From Lota lota (taxonomy: Eukaryota; Chordata; Actinopteri; Gadiformes; Lotidae): a stretch of DNA of 64,000 bases. The position numbers and the translations under genes are program-made. The notes under the pieces were generated by a model. It did not search any database and was not told where the DNA came from. It saw only the letters and a list, made by a program, of their open reading frames with translations. Positions 31,781-43,600 of the stretch are shown one piece after another. The stretch is taken from positions 3,614,001 through 3,678,000 of the forward strand of contig JACYXH010000363.1 in assembly GCA_026745465.1 (NCBI GenBank), read 5' to 3'. The first letter of the stretch is position 1. Each line of letters opens with the position of its first letter.

Positions 31781-33019
31781 TATGGCAAGCCCTTTTAACA
31801 TTTAATCAGTTGGGCTGACTAGTAGCGATTTAGTTTTCACTAGTTCAAAATGACATGTCAAAATGTCGTTTTGACTAGTTAAAATATTAATTTAAGAAAT
31901 CTGTAAAACAATTTTGACATGTTACAAATATATTGTAGAAATTGTAGAAATTACATTTTGACTAGTCAAAACTGATTTACAGATATCTTTAATTTAATTA
32001 TAGATATCAGTAATTCCTTTTTCACTAGTAACAATAACGATTACAGATATATACAATTGAATTTCCACATGCTGAAAAAGGATTGTAACTAGTGGAAATG
32101 TAATTACCCATTTCAGATATCAACAATTGCATTTCCGATATGTCCGACATATTAACAAACCATTTCGGATATGTGGGCGTCATATTATTAAAATACCACA
32201 AAGCCATTGGTCGACATTTAATTACCATATTAGTTTCGGATATGTCGCCCTAATTACCATATTAGTTTTGGATATGTATGTACGTCATTGAAGATGTCTA
32301 CAATTACATTTTGACTTGTCAAAATGCATTTATTTTATATCTAAATTTCAATTCTGACTTGTTATAAACGGAATTGTAGATATGTCAAATATAATTGTTA
32401 CTAGTATGAATATAGTTTTCACTAGGTACAATTGTTTTTCAGATATCTCCAATGCAGTTCTAGATATCTGAAATTACATTCTTACTAGTTACAATTCCAA
32501 TCCAACATATCAATAATAAAAATTTGACTAGTCAGAATTGAATTGTAGATATCTACAATGGACATTTCCACTAGTGAGAATTGAATTGTTGATATCAAGA
32601 ATTAACATTTTGACTAGTGAGAATTGAGTTGTAGATATCATTAATTAGAATTGCAACTAGTCAAAATTACATTATGGATATGTCGACTTGGAATTATAAC
32701 AAGTCAAAATTGAATTATAGATATCTGTAATTGAGTTTGAATGGAAGTCAATGTTAAAAGTTGACTAGTTGTAATTCAGTTACAGATATCAAAAATGGAC
32801 ATTTCCACTAGTAAGAAATGAATTGCTGATATCAAGAATGAACATTTTGACTAGTGAGAAATTAATTGTAGATATCTTTAATTAGAATTGCTACTAGTCA
32901 AAATTACATTATGGATATGTTGGCTTGGAATTATAACTTTTTTTATAATTAATTGTTAATTGTTGATATCTACAATTGCTATTACCGCTACTGATTAAAT
33001 GTTAAAAGGGCTTGCCATA
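31781..33019. mobile_element. Non-autonomous TIR element carrying a palindromic satellite
   Basis: Perfect 30-bp terminal inverted repeats (TATGGCAAGCCC... and its complement) bound 1239 bp, flanked by the same 7-bp direct repeat GGTAGGG at 31774-31780 and 33020-33026. There is no transposase. The interior is almost entirely an array of short palindromes centred alternately on ACTAGT (often within TTTTGACTAGTCAAAA) and GATATC (often within ATTGTAGATATCTACAAT) at 21-22 bp spacing. The structure indicates a cut-and-paste DNA transposon derivative. The superfamily is not assignable from a 7-bp duplication alone. Confidence 0.85.
32561..32937. repeat. Tandem segmental copy inside the element, offset 237 bp
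   Basis: About 140 bp from 32561-32700 recurs at 32798-32937 with a few substitutions. The copies share GACATTTCCACTAGT at the start and GGAATTATAAC at the end. Confidence 0.85.
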
Positions 33020-33026
33020 GGTAGGG

Positions 33027-33115
33027 CTACTTATCATACTAATACTACTACTACTACATGTTTCTACTACGCAAACTTCTAATCATACTAATACTTATCA
33101 TACTACTAGACTAGG
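33027..33115. repeat. Continuation of the TACTAATACTAC repeat
   Basis: Same motif as 31420-31773, interrupted by the transposon-like element. Confidence 0.6.
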
Positions 33116-33430
33116 TTAAAACTTTATCACTTTAGTTTAGCTATTTGTTTAATTAGTACACCTTTTCCCAACTGTTTGTGATTATTTAAATTATTTATGT
33201 TTATACTGTTACGCTTATTCCATTCAGACTTTTTTTTTAACCTCTGTTCAAATCTTTTCACTTGCGTTCAGCTATTCAACATTTAGATACGTCTTAAACT
33301 ATGAAGCTTTATTTAACATAGCTCATTTTACACTACAGCACTCTAGTTCAAGTCAGTATCTGTAAGCTAACCCGAAAGTCCAGTTATTACCGCATGGCAG
33401 CTAACAGAAGCAAACATCTTTGCTTCCCAC

Positions 33431-36400
33431 ATGGCAATTCACAACACATATGCTCCCAAATTGGTAAAGCCTCCCTTTTTTGGTTCCAGCATGCTGACGA
33501 CACAATTAATGGATAAACCACCAGAGATCCACCACATTGTCAAAACAAACAATGACAGCAAGAAGATATGCATCCCCAACATCGACCCGCAAAAGGTTAG
33601 TGTGGATTTTTATCTTCACATTTTATGTTTTTTCGTTGTTTAAGCTATGATAAATGTTTAATTAAATGATGAAGTTATTTCTTTGTACTTGCTAGGGATT
33701 TTAAAACATTTTCTGATGAGTATTCCCAGGAAACCCCCCTCAGATCCACTGACCCTTAACATATCTAAACCTAAACCGTATGTAACCTGACCATGTCTCA
33801 CTAAATAGCTAACCATAACCATCTCATAGCCATCCTTGTTTAATGTATTCCTGAGCACAACAGCTTCTTATTCCTAATGGGGATAAATCCCTAATGGCAA
33901 CCAAAATGTACATGAACATTTTACACGTGAGTGTGAGAGGAAACAGTGATGCAATTTCACACTGCTGTCTTCAGAGGTTTTGCAGACACAATACTCCTCC
34001 CCTGTTGCGCAAGACCACCCTTTAAAGTTTGCCATGAGCAGTGTGTGCTGCATGTGTATCATAACCAATTATGCCATAATTCATTTTATGTGCAACTCAA
34101 ACAGGATAATGAAACTCTTGTATATGAATAACATAAAGCATTGATAGACTCAGCATTGAACTCCCAATGTACCTAACATTATACCTAACGTAAGGTTAGG
34201 TAAGGGTATGTGTGTTGTATAACTAGAGAGTACAATGATAAACTGAACATTAATTACACACCCACCTCATGCCCTGGTCCGTCAAGGGCAAACATCAACA
34301 TATTTCTAATGTCCTGACATGAGCTGCGCATCCGTGTTCAAGTATTCACTGCCACCACCTCCATAGGCATGTCTGTGAGGAGACATTTCTTTCCCAAATT
34401 ACTACAGCAAAAAAAGCTTCTCATTCCCATCCCCCATCTATGTCTGGGTTTTCTGGCAGGTAAAAGGTTGATATCCAAAAAGTTAATTTTAGACCCTGTT
34501 TATGTTCAGCACAGTCTGAATGCAAGATTTTGATTGAGACTCGATATCACTGTGAGTTGGAAGAGACACAAGGTTGTACACGAAGAACTTAAACAGTTAA
34601 AGTCATATTGCCTAATTTGGTTATTCAAAAAGGGTCAGGAGTGGCGATGACACAGGTGTTCGATGACCATGTGCACAGATGCCTACCCCGACCTGCCTCT
34701 TAATGTCATGTATCTGATAAATGGACTAAGACAAAAGTCTCAACAGGAGAACAAATAGAGACACTAAAAGGTATTCTGTCCGGGAAGGTCAGCTTGTGCT
34801 ATATGGGTGATATAAAACAGAGATCACAAAGGGACGTACAAAACTTAAAAAGAAAAAAAGGGGGGAGGGGAAGTGTCAAGGCGAAAGACAAATGTCGCCA
34901 ATGGTGACGTGGGAGTTCACACTCCTATCCGTCGACACATTCTGTGACATAACACAGAGGGGAAGGGGCAGGTCAAAGACGACCACTGTCATTTGTATCA
35001 TCGACCGATGCCTCATAAATCATATAATTATATACAATGAAACAGAAAACAAAATTTTCCCTGAAAGATTAATGTCCGTGATAGAATATGTTCCTGAAAG
35101 AATAGGCCTACTGTTTAAAAGTAAAAGAATGAGAACATAGGCAGAGAAAGGTGATTAAATTAAGTTCAAATGAAATATGAAGTCAAGCATTCACTACAAC
35201 CTAAAGCAACAGCCTTTTGATGTGATGGCAATAATGTGCACACAAATCATGAAAGAAAACCCACCAAGATAAGTTTTAAAACATGAGGAGTATAATATTG
35301 ATAATATAATAAATACGTGTATATGTATAATATATATTCCTGTGCACTTGTACCTTCGCAATTCTACTCATTATTTGCTAGATATTACCGAATGTATTTC
35401 AATTAAATAAATGAAATGTTTGTCGAAGGACAGCACACTGTACAGTAGGCCTATATGTATTAGTCGCATGGGGGTTAGGCTGCATCCTTTTCCTTACCCG
35501 GATACCTACTCCATATACGTTGTCCTTTGATGATCATGTCCTCCCTCAGAACTTTACAGAGAAAATACTTGTGTCATAATGAATGTTTGCTCTTTCAGAA
35601 GCAGCCAATCACGGCATGTTTGATCACCGCAGCCTTCATCAGTGCACTGGGGTCTTCTTATCTCTACGGATACAACCTGTCAGTAGTCAACGCTCCAGCA
35701 GTGGTGAGACAGACTACGTTATGTGAAGAAGAATGTATTTATTAGTATACTTCAAAATAGCATGTGCCTTAAAACTAGGCCCAACTCAAAATATATACTG
35801 CTGTGCTGTGTCCTTCTTGGGAGCAATTGAGGGGTTGGGATTGGCAAATGGCCTTTCTTTCATGTAACAGTCAAACAATAGATCATCCAGAGGCCAACTG
35901 GTCTTGATGCCAGTCTCACCCAGGCATCACATCCTGCCTGTTGTCCAACCACGGAGAGGGCGTGGGCTGTTTGTGATTGTCACCCAATAGAAAATACGGG
36001 GGTTTGCACCTTTTTGTATTGTACAGCCTAGAGAACAGGTCACAATTGGACAGCCACCGATAGGGCCACCCTTGTCATGTGTTTATAAACTGTATAAAAA
36101 AATAAACAAGAGAGTCAATGATGTAGCAGAATGGGGCTGGTTGTAAGGGTATCCTGCTAGAGCCTGCAAATAAACTATTGACCATTGCGTGTTGGGTCTG
36201 TGGTTGGTTTAGAGCAAAGGACTCCAAAACTACATTTAGATTTGAATATGCCATCATCAATTCCTGCTGTTTTTCTCCTTCTGTTAACATGGCTATGCAT
36301 TGTGGTTGCTTTTCCAGCAAATACTGCTGTTTGTAGAATTCCTAATACTCAACTGTACTGTATAAATATTGTCGGTCCACCTAGGCTGTACAGTAGTATG

Positions 36401-37557
36401 GGTAAGCAAATATATAGCCAATAATATATAATGTTCATGTTTTTGTTCATCATTTAATTAAGTTTAACAAATTAAACAGTGTTGCAGGGTTTACTTTCTT
36501 GACACAAACATTTGCCCTCACTGGACACAAAAATAAAGGAAACGACAAAACATGTGGCCCCAACTGATCGGAGGGAGTAACTCAGAGTTCCCACCCATCT
36601 TCCCCACAAAGCCATGTATGATGTGGTAATTGCATATAGTTCAGTATTTGTTTTAGGCGTTGGTTTTAGCTTCTCTGCTGTAGGAAATCAACACCCACCC
36701 ACCCACACACTGCAAACGCACACATACACATACACACACCCACACATCCACACACACACACACACACAGTGTTTCAGGGGATACATTTCCCTGTTCCAAA
36801 AACATTTTGAAACCTGGAGAGAGTATTTTCTAAATCGTGTGTGGTTTATTGGGCCTTAACTACTCATGTTAACCCAATTATATATTTATAAACCTTCAGT
36901 GTAGGTCTGAATACAATTAGAAACCCATAATTGAATCAATATTTAATGTCAGGCGGCTAATGTATGCAAGCATATCCCCGTACAAATGGCAAAACAAATA
37001 CTAAATAAAGAGTTTCTTCATTTATTGTAATAAACCAAATGATTAAATCTCACCCTACACCTGACTTGCGCAAAATTCTGAACGAAACACAATCGTTGAA
37101 TCCATTCAACGATTGCACTACAGAAACTCTTCGGTTGTTGAAAAACAACCTGTCGAGGGTAGCCATTAAGCATTTTTAGCTAGGCTAGACCTAATTATCC
37201 TGAACCCTTTTTGAGTTTTTTTATGGAAAATAAATAATTCAGTAAGATTATGTTATATTTAATAAAAACTGTAAGTGTCTATTTCTGTCCAATAAAAAAG
37301 ATAGATGAGATAGCAGTCACAGCGTGCCACTATCGTTTAGAGGAGCTGACGCAAATCTAAAGGAGTATGGCTACATGGAGACGAACTGTGCTTTGCCCTT
37401 CAGTTTCAAATAATTGTATCTACTGGGAGCTATGGCCATGCCATTTGTCTTCCCACTTCATTTGGTTAAAGGGCCAATTAACATTTAGCAATTAGTTGAC
37501 TAATTTGGTGTCCAGAGACACTGAGTGCCCTTACACAATTTATTTATAATCTCAAAA

Positions 37558-37638
<81 letters not shown>

Positions 37639-40600
37639 TGGGATCATACTCTGTTGCCACCTACCCAATTGATTAATCCATTCAAATGAAAACAGCAGAA
37701 CAATCTATAGATTAATTGACGATAAAAAATTTATGTTGGTTGTAGGACAATAAGATTGGTCAATATAAATGTTAATGCCATTCAAATACCCAAACATAAA
37801 CAAAGTTATTATAGTCTTATTCCTACGTTATTCACTTTATGCTTATGGACATTGACATTGCACATTGCGTATTTTTGAATTTGCAAAAAGATTTTGAGTT
37901 ACAAGTGAGTGGTATCACTTATCAAGAAAGGCTACTACTGGCACTCAGTGATTCTCAATAGGATTGTTGTTTTTGTCTTGCCTATGCAGTTCATAAAAGC
38001 CATGTACAACCAAACATGGATGGAGAGGTATGGCCAGCCTGCCAGCGCAGAGACAATCACCCTGCTGTGGTCGTCCACGGTTTCCATATTTGCCATTGGA
38101 GGCTTCTTTGGAACACTTTGTGTCTCTTCTATGGTGAAAACCCTGGGGAGGTAATTCATTGATTCAAAATATATTTAAAAAGTATTTTTATAATTAATCA
38201 TCCTAATTCTGTTGTTTATTTACTGTATTCTTGTAATTGTGTTACTTGGCCCTTAACTTAAATGTTTCCTGAAAGTTCAGACAATGATGCTCTATCTATA
38301 GTTACAACCAATTTTTAAATGTCATTCTTTCCTTGGCTTTTCCCCCCTTGCTCCTACTAAAACACTCTCACCTCCTCTCCGGTCCTGCAAAGTGTGAATG
38401 TGGTCTGGTTGTACGAGAGACTTGTAGCAGGCAGCGTACACCTTTGAAGGAAAGACAAGTTCTAGTTTCTGCTGCCCAGCGCGTTGCGGCAGGGCTGGAG
38501 GCATGTCATTCACTCTAATGGAGGCGCCACCTGCGCCCCCAGTGTCTTCCTCCAGGTTCTGTTGCTGTCCATGGCCCCTGCTGATACCACCAGCTAGGCG
38601 CCGGCTAATAGATAGTTTCTTTTCAGCTATTGCACCGGTGGGGGGTGAGGCTAGTGGTGATGGAGGGCCGTCCTTTCACACAGGGAAAGTACTTGACATA
38701 GACACACACACTCTCTGTATTCATAGCTTGTACACACATCTTTGGAGCCAACTATTTGAGATTTTTGTACTGTACACAACAGCTAGCTAATTGGCTGCTA
38801 CCCCAGTAAGCTTCATTAATTTATGTACCCTGGCTCCAGTCCATTGTACATGGTAATCCTGCCCTTGGTGCAGGACATAATGTGATGTTGTAGATACACT
38901 AGTATACCCAGTAACAGAACAGTGTAATGATGCTTCTAGGGAAGTAATAGTGTCCTTAATAGTATAGGCTACATCATGTTACCTAACCCCTAGAATGCTG
39001 TGAGAATGAATATTGCATTGCATGGTGTTTACAATATATATACATTTGCAGGACTTGGATAGATCACTACATGGTCCAGCACTGTAATGCTGTTTTCTAC
39101 ACTACCTCTTTTGTTGCATCTATTTTTAGTTGCATCTAATTCAGTTTAGTCTATTTTTAGCTTAGGTGTTTATTCCCTGGCAGTAGCAGTTCCTCTGTGT
39201 ATAATTTCAACGTCAGGGACTGAACATGACAATATTTAGGTTGATTTCGTTAGACTTCATTGTGGTGTCCAGAATTGGTTTGAGTACAGCCAACATTTAC
39301 AGCAGAGGAGAGATGGATGAGCTAAAATGTTAAGCCAAGCGTAATCCTGGGTAATTTCTCGAAATCTCGTAATAACGAAATCTACAATGCATATGTTCTT
39401 TATCTTTATTTATTTATTGTTTGGAACAAAGAAAAAAATGTTGTGTAGGGACACAGGGTGTGGAGCAATTTGCTTTGGCCCGAGAGACAGTGGTGGGCCA
39501 TCTATTCTGTGATCCAATCTGGAGGTGGGGCAAGGTGGGTGGTGCAATGGGATTCTCAGGTGTCCACCTAGCAGAGTTCCTAGTGTGATTTGGTCCCATT
39601 ACCTCATGCACCTGTGCCAGTATTCCCATCATTACTCCCTAATAATCGGTATTTGAGAAGGTAAGGAACTGTCCCTCCACTAACGATGAGGATGTCAGAT
39701 TGGCAGAGGAAAAAGCTCATGAAGGTTTTGCCCTGAGCCGTGAAGAATTAAACAGGCGAAATTACAGGAGCAGAGCGCGGAAGCAAGGTCAAGGTACCTG
39801 TTGGTATCTGCGGATAGTCCCTCTTAAGATTCACCTTGGATCTCTCAAGAGGGGGTATGGGGTATGTGTCGACTATTATTCATCCTCTCTCTCTCGCTCT
39901 CTTCTCTCTCTTCTCTTTCCTCAGGACATCTGTGTGCCGGCTGGCAGTTGTGCAGGGTGTCTAGAAAGGTTTAGACTCTTGGCTCAGGCAGGGAGAGTTG
40001 AATATATTAGGTGGTGAACATGCCCTTATGGGTTTGAATGAAGAGCAATTTGGAATATACATTAAAAGTTCTGCCTGCCCTCTTGAACTGTACAGCGGAA
40101 TGTTTTTTGGGTTTTTGCTTTACCTTACAACAAAAGTACACAACGGATCAATAACATTATGTTGTTACTTTACACTACTATAACCAATGGGTTTTGTTGC
40201 CTAGAAAAAAAGGAATCTTGTCATCGGGATTCTATTGCTATTCCAGCAATATCGTTAAGCTCAACTCTGGAATTGGGTGGGTTTAACTAGATCTTTGTAG
40301 ATCTCAGATACTTTTATTATAGTTCTAACAAATGCTACTTCTGTGAGGTCTTTAGTGTTGGTGAAATTACTGTCAGTGTTGCAAGAGAAAGTTAATGAGA
40401 CAAAGTACAGGAGTTTACTATGGAGGGATGTTTATGCTAGCTGGGTTTTGAACCAGCAGGAGGCGATAAACATGCATGCAAAAGAACCCATCTCCCCTGA
40501 GAGGAAAAGCAGCGATTCAACGCCAACCACAGCCAACCTATGTCCATCTGCTCTGGTCCGAAAATAACTGTGCTGTGTCTCAATCACTCCCTTAAATAGC

Positions 40601-43600
40601 TACAGCCCTTATTTTAAATTACAACAAGTATATCCAGGACTTGGCTGTAATCCAATTCCCAGGATCCTTGATCAGTTTTCCCTGTTCCTCTGGGAGGACA
40701 TTTCTAAAGGAGAAGAGCTGAGATGTACAGATTGTAATAAAAAATATATAATGTTTAGGATGACTCCCACTCCCACATCATGGTTCCCAAGGTATTAATA
40801 AAAACAAGTACAATTATAAATTTGTAATTTGTAGAAGCTATATTTTCTTTACTGTCAGACTTGACATTCTTTAATACTTATTTCACAAGTCATATTGTTT
40901 TCATTTAAAGTAGTCACTTGTGGATTCTTTAAGAGAAAAAAAGATTGGATGCTGTGTGAAATATTTTAGCCCTGCTGGTCGATTGAGGTAACCATCACAT
41001 CACACTTAATAACTGCAATAAACAAATGTGTGCGTGCACTTTTCTGTCAATTACAATGGCAAAACCCTATGGTTTTGCCATTCTCACCTTCCACCCCAAA
41101 CCAATTGAAATGGCTTGTCATTCTTAAGGATATTTACTGTAAATGGTCTTGGGGAAGAGCTTGAGCGCACTCTGCTCTTTATTTTTCATATCTTCAAGAT
41201 GTCAAGATATCAAGATGGTTTCGGAATTGGAATCATCCATCTTGCAGTTTGAAAACTGCTTCTTTAAGCACTCCTAACTAGGCTCAGAGTAAAGGATGAG
41301 CACTTGCATGTGGACTGAATATGAAGTGTACTACAGTAGACAGCACTGTACCAGTACTGTAAACAGTTCGTCACACAAATTAATAAAACAAGCATCGTGC
41401 TGCCTCAGCAAAACCTACATTATCTACCATTTTAAAATCTGAAACGAAAGCACTTCTCTTGCTTTGGATGACGCGAATGATTATTTATAAACACTGAGAA
41501 GTGTATTTTAATTCAAATCAAATCAGTTCTGTGTAATCAAGGTAATCTCTGTAAGACAGTTTAACAAATATTTGCTTGAGCTATGAAACAAAATATTAAA
41601 GGTTTGAGTCAGAGAGTCATTATAACCAAATATTGAATGTGGATAACATTGTGTAGGCCTACTGATCTGGGATTTATTTTGAACGTCTGGATTAAAGGGA
41701 ATTAGAGTGGTGCTTCAAACTGAGTGACTCTTTCCCAAAGGACCAGTTTTGGAGAGAAAGCAACACTTTATAGAGGCATTGGAAGATGGTCAGCTCACTG
41801 TGAACAAGAACACGGCCTAACAAAACAAAAGGGATAACCCCATATCATTTCATTTTCAAGCACTTCTTTATTATTTTGACCGCTGGTGCTGAAAAATATC
41901 CCCTGCCAAATCCTTTTTTTAGGAGGTAGGATAACAATGCATCACCTGGGACTAAAAAAAGTCATGTAATTGGTCGGTTTCTTGCATTGATAACATACCG
42001 TCACAAAATGTTAGTTTTGTGCTCTGTCAGACACGTGCATGTTAACATAATGAGACCTGACATGGAAAATTGAACTGTATAAAAATCCATTCATACCTAT
42101 CTTGACATTTATATGTTAAAGCTCTTCTCTCACAATCAAGCATTTAGTAATCTCAAAAGACAAGAATCAATTATTCAAAGGCTAAATAATACAAATACTA
42201 TAATGCAATGCTTTTTTCATAGGTACATCATGATATAATATGAGTTATATAGAATAATGTTATCAATGCAAAACTGTGGCGGGAAATAGCCAGACAATAA
42301 ACCTTTAGCCTTCAAGAACAGGCCATCGTTTTAGCACTTGGCATATTTATGGGATGTGGCACTAAAGCCAAGTTTAGCTGTTAGTAAATTATTTATTTGA
42401 CCGTTAAAAAGAACACAATATATCCAGGATCACACAGGGGTTCAGGGACCTGTCCTGTAATACTTATTCTTGAAATGCTTTGGCCCAAATCACATCACAC
42501 CAGCTCTGCTGTATACCCATGAATGAAGAAGCTCCACCTGTGGCTATGACTGATATCTGCCCCTCTCGTATGTTCCCTCCTTGACAGGAAGGGCACCTTG
42601 CTGCTGAACAACTGCTTTGCAGTAATAGCGGCTGTGTTTCTCACCCTGGGGGAGAAGGCAGGTTCTTTTGAAATGCTCCTCGTCGGTCGGCTCATCATGG
42701 GAGTGGACTCTGGTGAGTTTTTCTATTCCCCCTATAGGTTAGTGTCCAAGAAGTCCTGCTCATTATCCCTGCAATATAAATAGTCCCGAGTTGGTACCAG
42801 CAGCAGTGGGCAGTTGGGCATGTAGGTTGCATGGGTGGCTCAATCAGCCCCGGTGCCTGAATGTGCCCGACTCCTAATATTTAGTAGTGCTGTAGTGCAG
42901 TGTGATTGCAGTTTTATTTTACATTGCTTGTAATCTTTTTACAGTATAAAAACCGGCCCTTACGATCTCTATTCTCATTTGCTCAAAGTTGAGCAATTGT
43001 GTAAATCAGTTAAATTAATTGTTTAATATAATAACACAATATTCTAAAATGTGTTATAAGTAAAATATATACTGTAAAATGATATGCATTGTCTCGCATT
43101 TAAATTCCTAAAGTGAACTATTTTGACTGTATGAAACATTGCCTAGTACAGTGTGGCTACAATCTTATGAATTTACCAAATGTTTTCTGGATCTTATTAT
43201 TATAATTTCTTCATAATAATCACACTATGGAAAATGTCATATAGAGCACTGAAAATATCACTAAGATTTTTATTTTATTTTTTTTACATATTAGGTATTG
43301 CTCTTTGTGCTCTGCCAATGTACCTTGGAGAAATTTCCCCAAGGAATATAAGAGGATCAATTGGTCAGTTCAATGCCATCCTCATCTGCCTGGGAGTGTT
43401 TACTGGACAAGTGCTGGGGCTTCCAGAGCTGCTGGGACAGGTTGGTGCTATTGGGCTTTTGTCCGCTGTTGAGCATAAGCTTGTTCCAAATAACAGAACC
43501 CAGAAATGAAAACAAACCAAATGACAAAAATGGTTAAATTAGTTATAATAAAAAATGACTAATAAAATGTATAAAATCGTTATCTCTAAAGGTGAGAATG

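Noticed and set aside
31818..32998. CRISPR-like regular repeat spacing
   Set aside because: Period about 43 bp with both halves repeated; no unique spacers, no cas genes, a eukaryotic genome and TIRs with a target duplication.
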